DNA of 64,000 nt from Flavobacterium paronense (lineage in GTDB: Bacteria; Bacteroidota; Bacteroidia; Flavobacteriales; Flavobacteriaceae): assembly GCF_030409795.1 (NCBI RefSeq), contig NZ_JAUFQN010000019.1, positions 1,116,001 to 1,180,000 on the forward strand, in the 5' to 3' direction. Below the pieces are notes generated by a model. That model had not been told where the DNA came from and did not search any database. It was given only the letters and a program-made list of their open reading frames with translations. Shown here one piece after another: positions 16,346 through 29,000 of the stretch. Positions within the stretch are counted from its first letter, which is position 1. Each line of letters starts with the position of its first letter. The translations under genes and the position numbers were made by a program.

Positions 16346-17254
16346 TTATTCTTCGATTGGTTTTTCGGCAACGAATAAATAATAAATACCAACTAATATA
16401 AAAGGAATGCTCAACCATTGACCGGTTGAAAGCAATCCGAAAGTTTCTTCAATTCCGCCCTGACTTTCTTTTACATATTCGACTACAAATCGAACAGACC
16501 AAAGTAGGATTAGGAAATAACCAAACAGTAAGCCATGTTTTTCAGCAGTTTTTGTTTTCCAATACAAGAAAAACAGAATTAAAAATACAAATACATAAGC
16601 AAAGGCTTCATATAATTGGGCAGGATGTTTTGCCGGAACTTTTTCTAAAAGTGCTGCATATTTTGGATCGGTTACAAGCGCATGATAGGCATCGTTTACA
16701 TTTGTAATCTTTGTAGCATTTATAACATCTTTAGGGGAATAATAATCTCTCACAAATCGAACTCCAAAGGGTGAATCAGTTATTTTACCAACAATTTCGG
16801 AGTTGAAAAAATTTCCAATTCTAACAAATACGGCACCACTGGCTACAGGAATTACTACTCGGTCTAATACCCAAAGCATTGGTCTTTTAATTACTCTTGA
16901 ACTGTAGAAGTACATTGAAATAATTATGGCAACAGCTGCACCATGACTTGCTAAACCTTGAAAACCTGTAAATTCAAATTTTGGACTGAATCTAAAAGGC
17001 AATAGTATCTCTAATAAATTATTGCGGTAGTATTCCCAATCGTAGAAAAAAACATGCCCCAAACGTGCCCCAAGTAAAGTGGCAACAACGGTCCAAATAA
17101 ATAGGGTGTCTAATTTTTCAATCGGTTCTTTTTCTTTTTCGAAGATGTGCTTCATAATATACCATCCAAGTCCGAAAGCAATCACGAACATCAAGCTGTA
17201 AAAGCGGATAGTAAAAAAACCTATATTTATTCCTTCTGATGGATTCCAAATCAT
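16346..17254 (-). CDS. lgt: prolipoprotein diacylglyceryl transferase
   Basis: This 302-residue integral inner-membrane enzyme transfers diacylglyceryl from phosphatidylglycerol to the lipobox cysteine of prolipoproteins. Seven or so hydrophobic helices and the Lgt hallmark GARLGHVFFYDWEYY, with RIGNFFNSEIVG, HPAQLYEA and the late RFVVEYVKESQ, are present. It is the third gene of a probable cysS-yidD-lgt unit. Several lipoproteins in this window are its likely substrates. Confidence 0.95.
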   Translation of the reverse strand: MIWNPSEGINIGFFTIRFYSLMFVIAFGLGWYIMKHIFEKEKEPIEKLDTLFIWTVVATLLGARLGHVFFYDWEYYRNNLLEILLPFRFSPKFEFTGFQGLASHGAAVAIIISMYFYSSRVIKRPMLWVLDRVVIPVASGAVFVRIGNFFNSEIVGKITDSPFGVRFVRDYYSPKDVINATKITNVNDAYHALVTDPKYAALLEKVPAKHPAQLYEAFAYVFVFLILFFLYWKTKTAEKHGLLFGYFLILLWSVRFVVEYVKESQGGIEETFGLLSTGQWLSIPFILVGIYYLFVAEKPIEE

Positions 17255-17323
17255 GATTAGTTGGGTATTTTAGATTGTAAAAATAAGAATTTGTACCAAA
17301 AATCTACACAAATTAAGGAAACT

Positions 17324-17566
17324 TTAATGGGAACATTTTTTTTCAGGTACCGGATCGTAGCCGTTTTTTCCCCAAGGATGACATTTCCCAATTCTTTTCA
17401 AACCCAAATAAGTTCCCCTAATTGGGCCATGGATTTTTAAAGCTTCGATGAAATAACTTGAACAGGTTGGTTGAAATCGGCAGCTTGATGGCATTAATGG
17501 CGACAGCACAATTTTGTATAAATAGATAAGTACAAGTAATGGTGCTATGGCAATTTTCTTCAGCAT
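17324..17566 (-). CDS. yidD: membrane protein insertion efficiency factor YidD
   Basis: An 80-residue protein with the YidD signature: YKIVLSPLMPSSCRFQPTCS followed by YFIEALKIHG, RG.YLGLKRIGKCHPWG and a C-terminal DPVPEKK. YidD assists YidC-dependent membrane insertion from the cytoplasmic face. It starts 10 bp after cysS and sits before lgt. In many bacteria yidD lies with rpmH/rnpA/yidC; here it is in a cysS-yidD-lgt context. Confidence 0.95.
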   Translation of the reverse strand: MLKKIAIAPLLVLIYLYKIVLSPLMPSSCRFQPTCSSYFIEALKIHGPIRGTYLGLKRIGKCHPWGKNGYDPVPEKKCSH

Positions 17567-17576
17567 AGTAGTTCAG

Positions 17577-19055
17577 TTAAGCTGTAAAAGTGGTACCGTC
17601 TTTTCCGTCTTTTAATTGAATGCCGAGTGCTAACAACTGATCCCGAATTTGGTCAGACAAAGCAAAGTTTTTATTGGCTCTGGCTTCATTTCTCATTCCA
17701 ATTAGCATTTCAACAACTCCATCTAATTTTTCTGAATTATCAGCAGCACATTTTTCATCTCTTATGCCAATAACATCAAAAGTAAAGGTGTTTAAGGTTT
17801 CGGATAGCGTTTTTAAATCGGAAGCAGTAAGCGTTTCTTTTCCGTCATTTATCAAATTGACAAACTTTATTCCTTCAAATAAATTGGCAATTAAGATTGG
17901 CGTATTGAAATCGTCATTCATCGCATCATAGCAGCTTTGTTTCCAAGTCGAAATATCAAGAGTAGCAGTAGCACTTGGTTGTAATTCTTTCAATAAATCA
18001 ATGCCTTCCATTAATCGATTAAATCCTTTTTCGGCCGCTAAAATTCCTTCGTTTGTAAAGTCAAGAATGCTTCTGTAATGAGCCTGCATCATAAAGAAAC
18101 GGGCAACATTAGGAGAAAAAGCTTTGCTTAAAAACGGACTTCCACCCGAGTAGATTTCACCAGGTAGTAAATTATTTCCGGTTGATTTTGACATTTTCTT
18201 GCCATTGAGATTCAGCATATTAGCATGCATCCAATAATTCACCGGACTTTTGCCTGTGCAGGCTTCGTTTTGTGCAATTTCACATTCGTGATGCGGGAAT
18301 TTTAAATCCATTCCACCACCGTGAATATCAAAAGTTTCGCCAAGGTATTTGGTGCTCATAGCAGTACATTCTAAATGCCAACCCGGAAAACCAATTCCCC
18401 AAGGCGAAGGCCAACGCATAATATGTTCTGGTTCTGCTTTTTTCCAAAGTGCAAAATCCTGTGGGTTTTTCTTATCGCTTTGTCCGTCAGTATCACGTGT
18501 GTTAGCAAGCATTTCATCAATGTTTCTTCCGCTTAATTTTCCGTAATGATTGTTTTCGTTAAACTTCACTACATCAAAATAAACAGAGCCATTTCTTTCG
18601 TAAGCAAAACCTTTTTCAATAATTTGATTTACGATTTCAATTTGTTCAATGATATGTCCGGTTGCCGTGGGTTCAATACTCGGCGGAAGGCAATTAAACT
18701 GATTCAAAACATCATGAAAATCGACGGTATAACGCTGTACAATTTCCATTGGTTCGAGTTGTTCCACACGTGCTTTTTTTGCAATTTTATCTTCGCCATC
18801 ATCTACATCATCTACAATATGACCAACATCAGTAATGTTTCTCACATAACGAACCTTGTATCCTAAATGCAAAAAATACCTAAAAATCATATCAAACGAC
18901 ATGAACGTGCGAACGTTCCCAAGGTGCACATTGCTATATACCGTTGGCCCGCAAACATACATACCAACGTTACCAGTGTGAATAGGTTTAAACACTTCTT
19001 TTTCTCCCGAAAGCGAGTTGTATATTTTTTGTTGTTGGTTTTTATATAGTTGCAT
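17577..19055 (-). CDS. cysS: cysteine--tRNA ligase
   Basis: The 492-residue class I synthetase has the HIGH-like motif in [17 protein letters not shown], zinc-ligand context [11 protein letters not shown] and [11 protein letters not shown], and KMSKSTGN. It charges tRNA-Cys with cysteine. The ATG at 19055 gives the canonical start ([15 protein letters not shown]). It heads a cysS-yidD-lgt unit with 10 bp to yidD, and is separated from the upstream folE by a perfect 22-bp hairpin. Confidence 0.97.
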   Translation of the reverse strand: MQLYKNQQQKIYNSLSGEKEVFKPIHTGNVGMYVCGPTVYSNVHLGNVRTFMSFDMIFRYFLHLGYKVRYVRNITDVGHIVDDVDDGEDKIAKKARVEQLEPMEIVQRYTVDFHDVLNQFNCLPPSIEPTATGHIIEQIEIVNQIIEKGFAYERNGSVYFDVVKFNENNHYGKLSGRNIDEMLANTRDTDGQSDKKNPQDFALWKKAEPEHIMRWPSPWGIGFPGWHLECTAMSTKYLGETFDIHGGGMDLKFPHHECEIAQNEACTGKSPVNYWMHANMLNLNGKKMSKSTGNNLLPGEIYSGGSPFLSKAFSPNVARFFMMQAHYRSILDFTNEGILAAEKGFNRLMEGIDLLKELQPSATATLDISTWKQSCYDAMNDDFNTPILIANLFEGIKFVNLINDGKETLTASDLKTLSETLNTFTFDVIGIRDEKCAADNSEKLDGVVEMLIGMRNEARANKNFALSDQIRDQLLALGIQLKDGKDGTTFTA

Positions 19056-19113
19056 TTTGTTAGGATTTATTCTGCATTTATTTTAGGAGCTATTTCCGGC
19101 TTTTCGTTTCAAT

Positions 19114-19159
19114 CTTTTTTAAATTGCCACGAGTTTTAACTCGTGGCAATTTAAAAAAG
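19114..19159. repeat. perfect 22-bp inverted repeat between folE and cysS
   Basis: A 22-bp perfect dyad with a 2-nt loop: arms 19114-19135 and 19138-19159, core GCCACGAGTT / AACTCGTGGC. The T and A runs are inside the stem, so no free U tract follows the hairpin on either strand. It may still end folE transcripts, but it looks more like a REP-type intergenic element than a textbook terminator. Confidence 0.85.
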
Positions 19160-19182
19160 GATTTACACTTCAATCCGGGCTA

Positions 19183-19854
19183 TTAAAATTTTGTTTCTAA
19201 TTTGATATAATCTAGAAATTCCCTACGGGTTTGTTCCTCATTGAATTTTCCGCCATATTCCGAAGTTACCGTGCTACTTTCAATATCACGAATGCCACGA
19301 GAATTTACACAAAGGTGTTTGGCATCAATAACACAAGCTACATCTTCGGTCCCTAAAACCTGTTGTAATTCCTGAACAATTTGCATGGTTAAACGCTCCT
19401 GAACCTGAGGTCTTTTGGCATAATAATCTACAATTCTGTTCATTTTTGAAAGTCCAACTACGGTTCCTTTTGAAATATAGGCAACGTGTGCTTTACCAAT
19501 TATTGGTAACAAATGATGTTCACAAGTAGAGTAGAGGGTAATATTTTTTTCGACCAACATTTCACCATATTTATAATTATTGGCAAATGTTGAAGCTTTA
19601 GGTCTTTTATTTGGATTTAGACCACCAAAAATTTCTCTGACAAACATTTTTGCCACGCGACTTGGGGTTCCTTTTATGCTATCATCTGTTAAATCCATTC
19701 CAAGCGTATGGAGAATATTTTCAACATCTTTTTTTATAAGTTCAATTTTTTGTTCATCAGTTAAACTAAACGCATCATTTCTTACAGGATTTTGAGCACT
19801 GGTTGCAATATGATTTTCGCCTAATTCATCATTAATTTGGTCGCTATTTATCAT
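19183..19854 (-). CDS. folE: GTP cyclohydrolase I
   Basis: The 223-residue enzyme converts GTP to dihydroneopterin triphosphate, first step of folate/pterin synthesis. Visible are the zinc-site motifs [10 protein letters not shown] and [12 protein letters not shown], with [10 protein letters not shown] between. The N-terminal 40 residues are variable, as usual. A TATCTTTG box (19900-19893, minus) lies 38 bp before the ATG. The adhesin gene diverges at 20014. Confidence 0.96.
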   Translation of the reverse strand: MINSDQINDELGENHIATSAQNPVRNDAFSLTDEQKIELIKKDVENILHTLGMDLTDDSIKGTPSRVAKMFVREIFGGLNPNKRPKASTFANNYKYGEMLVEKNITLYSTCEHHLLPIIGKAHVAYISKGTVVGLSKMNRIVDYYAKRPQVQERLTMQIVQELQQVLGTEDVACVIDAKHLCVNSRGIRDIESSTVTSEYGGKFNEEQTRREFLDYIKLETKF

Positions 19855-19892
19855 TAAATTCTTTATTAATCTCGGTTTTTAAAATAAAAAAA

Positions 19893-19900
19893 CAAAGATA
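19893..19900 (-). promoter_or_regulatory. TAnnTTTG promoter box of folE
   Basis: TATCTTTG on the minus strand, 38 bp before the folE ATG at 19854, predicting a leader of about 30 nt. Confidence 0.5.
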
Positions 19901-20013
19901 AATAATTAAAATTAATCTGTTGGGAATAGTTTTACTAATTAAAATTTTAAATTTTTAGAAGAATTATTTCCTAAAAAGGCTTAAATTTCGCATCTAAAAA
20001 TTGTTACCAAAAA

Positions 20014-23000
20014 ATGAAAAATAAATTAAACCTACTTTTTTTAATTTTCTTATTTACAAATTCTCTTTTCTCTCAGAATTTAATTGTCAATGGTGGCTTT
20101 GAAAGTGGTGGTTCAGGTCTTGGTTTTGTAACTAATGGTGCAGGATATACTCTTTTGAACACACCTTATTCAGGAACAACAACAACAGGAAATTTTGCTT
20201 TCACCACCAATCCAAATTTAATAAATACTGCCAATTTTTTACCAAGTTCTGATCATACAACAGGTTCAGGTAGGATGTTGATTATTGATGGAAACACCAA
20301 TGCAACTTCTCCACGATTTTGGAAAGCTGGTAACACAGGTGCCGGAATAACAACTTTGGTTATAGGAACGACTTACAGATTTAGTTATTGGATTAAATCA
20401 GTTTCCAGTTTGGTTACAGGTCCGGCATCACAAGCTAATATTGTGGTACAAGTTACAGGAGGAAGCGGATTAACACTAGTAGCTGGGTCAACTTTAGCAC
20501 CATTACCTGCTTTAGGTTGGAGACATGTTGTATACTCTTTTACGGCTACTGCTACCACTGCCACTATAGAGTTGTGGAATACTAATACAAGTTCAGTTGG
20601 AAATGACTTTGCTGTAGATGATTTTATGTTGACTAGCACACTTATGGTTACCTATAATGTTACTGATGCATTATGTGCTTCAGCTAATGACGGTTCGATA
20701 ACTGTTGGTGGTATTGGAGGAACATTACCCTATTCAAATTATACAATTTCAGGTCCGGTATCTCAAAATAATGCAACAGGAATTTTTACTGGATTACCTC
20801 CCGGAATTTATACTGTTTCTGTTACAGATAGTGCTTTGCCATTGCCATCGATAGCAACGATGGCGAATGCGGTTGTTGGACCTAGTTTAGCTACAAGTAG
20901 TAATGTTGCAATTTGTTTAGGAAATTCTACAACTTTATCGGTTAGCGGAAGTCCAAATGGATATACCTGGACTTCAGCTCCTGTAGATGCAACACTTACC
21001 AATCCTAATAGTTCTAATCCAACAGTAACACCGGCAGTTACCACTGTTTATACAGTATCATCTACAAACGGAGCATGTAATTTATCTAAGTCAGTTACAG
21101 TTACAGTAAATCCATTACCAGTAGCAAATATTACCGGAAATGCAACGATATGTCCAGGTAATACAGCTGTTATTACTATCACAGGTACGCCAAGTTCCAC
21201 TGTAACATTTGTAAATAATTTAGGGAATTCATATAGTCCTTTTATTCCTGCTTCAGGGACACTTGCTTGGACGACACCTATTTTAAATGCAACCACTATT
21301 TATACGCTTGTAAGTGTTAAGAATTTCGCATCATTCTGTCAAAGAAATTATACCGGAGTTGCGGTCACAATTACTGTTGTTCCTAATGGTTGTGCTACTG
21401 TGGGAACGCTACCTGGTTCAGGAAGTTTGCCGTTAGATTTGACATTGTGCACAAGTGGAGAATGTAGAGTAATACAAGCTAATATATCCAACGTTCCTTC
21501 AACCAGCACTTATGCTGCAAGTTCGATACCTTATTGTCCATATCCTTTTACCGATCCTAGCTATAATGTTGTTCCTATTACAGGTGGAGATGATTTTTGG
21601 TCGGATGTAATTAATTTACCATTTGATTTTTGTTTTTATGGAGAAAATTACACCTCTTGTAACGCTGGTACGAATGGTTTGATAACATTTGATCCAAAGA
21701 CACCAGGAGCTTTTTGCCCATGGCCAGATACAAGTGTGCCGATAACTGGACAAAATCAAACCAAGTCAATTTTTGGCGTATATCAAGATACTGACATGGC
21801 AATACCGCCGTCTGCGGCTAACCGGCAGGTAAATTGGGTTCTTCAGGGAACTTATCCATGCAGAAAACTCATAGTTAACTTTTATAATTTAGGGCAATGG
21901 AATTCGGTTGGCTCTAATCCGGGACTTCAAACTTCTCAAATTGTTTTGTATGAAGTATCAAATATTATTGAAGTCTTTGTACAAAGAAGGGTAGCCGGAT
22001 CACCATGGGCTGGTTCAGGAGCAATAGGATTGATTGGAGGTACACCGGCACAATGGGTAGCAGCTCCGGGAAGAAATACCGGAAACTGGTCAGTGACTAC
22101 AAGTGAAGCTTGGCGTTTTACACCAACAGGGCCAAACGTTCCTGTGGTTATAAATTGGTTTGCTGGTGCAACACCTATCGGCACTGGACCAAGTATAACT
22201 GTTTGTCCAACAGCAGACACTACATACACTGCCAATGCAATTTATAATGTATGTGGTGTATCTCAAACAGCTACTACATCAGTAAATTTACGTGTGAATC
22301 CCGATTTAACAAATGCACCTGTTAACATAACCCAATGTTCAAATACTTTTAATTTAACTACTAATGCAAGTGTTATTTTAGGAGCTTTAAATCCATCAGA
22401 TTACGATATATCATACCACTTAAGTGCTACTGATGCTGCTGCAGTTTCTAATCCAATTGCAAATCCCAGTGCTTTTGTGAGTTCAGGACAAACTATATAT
22501 GTTGCAATTTATCTGAATACTTTTGGTTGTACCGTAGTCAAGCCTTTTAACTTGATAATTTCATGCGGAACAATATCACCGGTTCCAGATTTAACTTTAT
22601 GTGAAAGTTCTTTAGGAAGTGGAACTGCGGTTTTTAATTTAACGCCTCAAACGGCCATTGCATTAGGTGGTGAAAATCCAGCTGATTATACAATAACTTA
22701 TTATTTATCGCAAGCAGCAGCAAATGCGGGAATTGCAGGTACAGAAATAAATCCAATCAATAGTTTTATTGGTACTAATCAAACCCTTTATATTCGGATG
22801 CAGAATAATGCTAATCCTGTTACCTTCTATACAACCGATTTTGATCTTATTGTTAATTCCATTGCCAATGCCGGTACTGATGGAAGCATCACTATTTGTA
22901 ATGGTAATACTACCTCTGTTAATTTGTTCAATTTAATAACTGGAGAACAAACAGGAGGTATATGGACACAAACTTCGGGAACGGGAGGAACTTTTAATGC

Positions 23001-26000
23001 TGCTGCCGGCACATTTACACCAACAGCAGGAACAACTTCTTCAACATTTACTTATACAATAGACGGAATAGCGCCTTGTGCAGATGATACCAGTATTGCA
23101 ACAATAAATATAATTCCACAACCAAGTGCTGGTACTGATGGAGGAACTGTTATTTGCGCAAGTAGTAACACACCAATAGATTTATTCAGTTTAATAACAG
23201 GTGAGCAAACTGGTGGAACTTGGACACAAACAACTGGAACTGGTGGGATTTTCAATGCCGGAGCCGGAACATTTGCCCCTACTGCTGGGGCTACATCCTC
23301 AACATTTACTTACACTGTGAATGGCATTGCACCTTGCGTTAACGACAGTAGTATTGCTACTGTGACTATTGGTTCTCAACCAAATGCCGGAACTGATGGA
23401 GCGACTACTGTTTGTGAGACGAGTGTTACAGCAATTAATTTGTCAAGTTTAATCACTGGAGAGCAAGCTGGTGGAGTTTGGACGCAGACATCAGGAACAG
23501 GAGGAACTTTCAATGCTGCTGCGGGTACATTTACACCTTCAGTTGGTGCTACTACTTCGAGTTTTACCTATACCTTATCAGGAGTTGCACCATGTATAAC
23601 AGATACTAGTCTTGCTACTGTAAACATTATTTCACAACCTTCTGCAGGCATCGATGGAGGAACTGTTGTATGCGAAACCAGTTCAATACCCCTAGATTTA
23701 TTCAGTGTAATCACTGGAGAGCAATCAGGTGGAATATGGGTAAGAACTTCAGGGACAGGAGGAGTTTTTAATGCAGCTGCTGGTACCTATACCCCTGCAA
23801 TTGGCGCAACAACTTCTACCTTTACTTATACTGTTGCTGGTGTAGCTCCGTGTGGTAATGATAGCAGTGTAGCTACAGTGACTATTAATTCTCAACCAAA
23901 TGCCGGAACTGATGGAGCAACTACTGTTTGTGAGACGAGTGTTACAGCAATTAATTTATCAAGTTTAATCACAGGTGAGCAAGCTGGTGGAGTTTGGACA
24001 CAGACAGCAGGAACTGGAGGGACTTTCAATGCTACTGGAGGTACATTTACACCGTCAGTTGGTGCAACAAGTTCAATATTTACATACACTTTGATAGGAG
24101 TTGCACCATGTAGTAATGACACAAGTCTAGTTGCCGTTACTATTAACCCACAGCCTACTGCAGGTACCGATGGAGGAACAGTTGTTTGCGAAACTAGTAC
24201 AACAGCTGTCGATTTATTCAGTTTAATCACTGGTGAGCAAACTGGCGGAAATTGGGTAAGAACATCAGGAACAGGCGGAGTTTTTAATTCAGCTGCGGGT
24301 ACATACACACCAGCTATTGGAGCCACTACATCAACTTTTACTTATACTTTAACAGGTACAGCACCGTGCATTAATGACAGTAGTTTGGCTACCATTACAA
24401 TTAATTCGCAGCCTACAGCAGGGAATGATGGAGGAACCACCATTTGTGAAAATGATTCGACTCCAATTAATTTGTATACTTTAATTACAGGCGAGCAAGC
24501 TGGGGGAACATGGACAAGAACAACAGGAACAGGAGGTGCTTTTAATGCCACTACAGGGATTTTTACACCTGCTCTTGGAGTTACAACCTCTACTTTTACT
24601 TATACTGTAATCGGAACAGCACCATGTGTCAATGATTCAAGTATTGTTACTATAGCTATTAATCCATTACCAACAGCTACTATTTCAGGAACAACCGCTG
24701 TATGTTTAAATTCAACATCTCCTCAAATAATATTGACTGGTGCAAACGGAACAGCTCCTTATACTTTTACATACTCTATTAATACCGTTGTACAGCCAAC
24801 AATACAAACAACGGCAGGAAATAGCGTTGCAGTCAATGTTCCAACTGCATCGCAGGGTGTTTATACTTATGCTATAGTAAGTATTCAAGATGGCAATATT
24901 CCCTCTTGCTCTCAATCTCAAAGTGATTCTGCAGTAGTAACTGTAAATACAGCTCCAACTATAAACACTCCAACATCATATGTAGTTTGTGATGATAGTT
25001 TAAATAACGATGGCCTTTATTGTTTTGATTTGACAACTAAGATAATTGAAATTACAGGAGGAGATCCAACAGTTGTTGTAGATTTTTATGAAACAACGAC
25101 TAGCGGTGTTTCGCAATCAAGTCCCTATTGCAGTATTACTCCAGGAGTTCAGACACTTGATGTTCGAGCTCATTTCATTGGATCTTCAGCGTGTTATTCG
25201 ACTACTTCATTAAATTTAGTTGTTAACCCAATTCCCCTTCCCAATCCAATAATCACTGATTATGAACTGTGTGATTACAACAATCCTGGTGATGGAGTAG
25301 AAGTATTTAATTTAGGAACAAAAACTACTGAAATCGCCAATGGACAAACAGGCGTGACGGTACGTTATTATGCTACTTTAGCGAATGCCCAAAGCCAAAC
25401 GAATCCGTTACCTAATTTGTATTCAAATACTAGTAATCCTCAGCAGATTTGGATAAATATTAGGGACAATGCTACGGGATGTAATACTACAGGTTCTTTT
25501 AATTTAGTTGTCAATCCATTACCATCAGTTACAGTAGCTCCTACATTATTCGAATGCAGCAACGGTTCTTCACCTACAGCTGAGTTTGATTTAACTATCA
25601 ATGAAGGCACCGTTACCAATGGAGTTACAGGGTTAATCGTTACCTATTACAACACCTTGTCTTCGGCACAAGCAGGTTCGCCTTCAATTGGTTCCCCATC
25701 TACTTATATTGGGACAGATAACGAAGTAGTGTACATTCGAGTAGAGAATAGCCTCACAAGCTGTTATTCTACTACAACACAACTATTGCGCGTAACCCAA
25801 GGACCAGTGGCAATAACTCCATTACCTTTGCACTATTGTGACCCAAACAATGATGGCTATGGCGTATTTGATTTAGACAGTACTAGTAATGAAATAACAG
25901 GAACACCATCAGGGGCACCGCTACCGCTTGGCGTTTCAGTCACCTTCCACGAAACCCCAACAGATGCGCTACTGGGCGCCAATCCAAAGCCAAGTCCTTA

Positions 26001-29000
26001 TCCTAATATTTTCAAAGACACGCAAACCATTTATGTAAGGGTGTTTTATACCTTGACAGGATGTGCTAATTATGTCCAGCTTCAATTAATCGTTGATCCC
26101 ACTCCAGTAGCCACCGAGCCGGATGCTTATGAGTTGTGTGATTACACTGGAGCTGTAGGCTATGAGACTTTTGATTTGACTACAAGAATTCAGGAGGTAT
26201 TAGGTTCATTGAATCCGTTGACCCATTCAGTAACATTTTACACTTCTCAGGCTTCCGCCGAATTGGGAACAGGTAATATTACCAACACTACGAGTTACAC
26301 CAATGGTATTATTGACACCGAAACGATTTATGTTCGTGTAGAAATTATCGCTACGGGTTGTTATGATATAGTACCGTTGCAATTAATTGTTAACCCATTA
26401 CCACAAGCTACCCAGCCAAACTACCCACAATACTCATTGTGTGATACGACAGGTTTAACAGGATTTGAAACTTTTGATTTAGCTTCGCAAATAGCTCCGA
26501 TATTATTAGGACAAACAGGCATGGATGTTACGTTTTATCCAAGTTTATTGGATGCGCAGAATGATACGAATGTGATTATTAATTTGCAGTATACCAATGT
26601 TCCGGTTTATGTTCAGACTTTAGGGATTCGGGTTACAAACCGACTGACAGGTTGTTATGTTATCTCTACAATGGACATCCGGGTAGAGCCATTGCCAACA
26701 CTAATTCCGCCAACACAGCCTTATACTGTTTGTGATGGCGATCAGGATGGTTATGCCAATTTTGATTTGGCGAGTTTATTACCGGGATTGTTAAACGGCA
26801 TCGCCACGTATACCCTGACTATCCATGAGACGTTACCCGATGCTAATTCAGGAGCCAACCCTATTAATACAACAGTACCTTACTTTAGTATTGACCCGTT
26901 TGTACAAATTTTATTCGTACGGGCACAGGATAACGCTACAGGTTGCTATAGCATTCTTCCAATAGAGTTGAATGCCGACCCAAGTCCGATTGCACCAATA
27001 AATCTGAATACTATCACCGTATGTGATCAGGACAGCAATCCTCAGGATGCGCGTACGGCAATAGATTTAACCCAACAAACAGCCGCTGTTTTAGCACAGC
27101 AAACGTTAGCTGCAACCAACTATACCGTTACCTATTACACCACACAATTATTAGCACAAGGCGGAGCATTCCCAATTATTCCTGCCGCTAACTATATTGG
27201 TACTAATTTAGATGTAATATGGGTTAGGGTAGAAAACAATACGACCCATTGTTACAATATCGGTTCATTCCAATTAGCCATTAATACGCCATTGTTACTC
27301 ACTACACCGGCACCGCTTAGTTTGTGTGATGATGATGCTAATCCAAATGACCAGCACCATGCGTTTAATTTAACAGTTAGAGACACCCAAATCAACCAGG
27401 GAACAGGCTATGCGGTAACGTATTATCCAAGTTTATTGGATGCACAAAATAATACCAATGCTATCTCCGCTGCAAACGCTTTGGCGTATATTAATGTTCC
27501 TCCAGCAGTACAAACTTTAGGCGTAGTAGTTACCACAACGGTAGGCTGTAAAAGCATTACCACTTTGGATATTAGAGTATTGCCAATCCCAACACCTAAT
27601 ACTAATCCAAGACCTTTGGCACCTAAATGTGATGATACCAATCCGGGGGATATGTTAGAGCTATTTGATTTGACCACCAACGCAGCATATATTGCCAATG
27701 GAGACCCGAATGTAACATTACATTATTTCCTTACACAAGCGGATGCGGCAGTACCACAGAATGAAATACTCACCCCTACAGCAGCATTAGTGGGTACTAA
27801 CGTTTGGATTAGAGTAGAGAACAATAGAGTAGACTACCTGGGTAATAACTGTTACGTACTGGTAGAACAACCATTAACAGTAAATCCATTGCCAATCGTA
27901 GTGCAACCACTGGCTCCTTACAGAGCCTGTGATGACAATGCTGATGGTATCTCCGTATTTGATTTGACAAATCCATTACTGGCACAGGCTGTACTTGGCC
28001 CTACCCAAGCACCAGCAAATTATACGATAAGCTATTACTTAACGGCAGCAGGTGCTAATCCATTAACCAATACGGGAGAGACTCCACTACCAAGTAGCTA
28101 CACCAATGTAACGCCAAACGCACAAAACATCTACATAAGAGTGGTTAACAATGCCACAGGTTGTGTGAATACAGGAACCTTACCATTGGCAGTAGAGGCG
28201 TATGCGACAGCTATAGGACCACAACTATTTAATCAGTGTGATAGTTATGCTGACCCTTACGACGGCGTTGAACTTATTGATTTAACTACATACGCTACCG
28301 CGATACTAAACGGACAAAATCCGGCTGTATTTATACTGAGTTATTATACTACTCAGGCCGATGCCATAGCAGGAACCAATGCCTTAACACTGGCAGAAGC
28401 CCAAGGGTATGAAACTGATGCGGACACCGATACGATTTGGGTGAAAGTGGAGAACAGCAGTAATTTGATTACTCCTTTATGTTATGCTATAACCACGATA
28501 GACATCAAAGTAGAGCGTTACCCTAATCCGATAATCAATACGGATAATGGAGTGAATACTATTTGTGTAGACTTTAATACGAATATAGTGGAAAGGTCAC
28601 TGCTATTAGATAGCGGAATGGCGATACCTGGTAATTATACCTTTGAATGGTTTGAGGCAGGCGCTCCAACTACTGTTATTGGAACAGGGGCAACGTATAC
28701 AGTAGACACTGCAGCGGCAGCAGGAGCCACAAGAGATTACACAGTTCATGTGGCGAGTAACAGTCTATTAGCTTGTGATACAACCTCGGCTAGCTTTCAG
28801 GTGATACAATCAGGGCAGGCTGTTATACCGGTTGGTACTATAGGATATACGGTGACTAATGCTTTTAGTGCTTCTCAAATTATTACCGTGTTAATTGACG
28901 GTTATGGCACGTATGAGTACAGTTTGGATGATGGACCAAGACAGGCGAGCAATGTGTTTGAGAATGTTAGTTTAGGCACACACATTATCCATGTTTGGGA

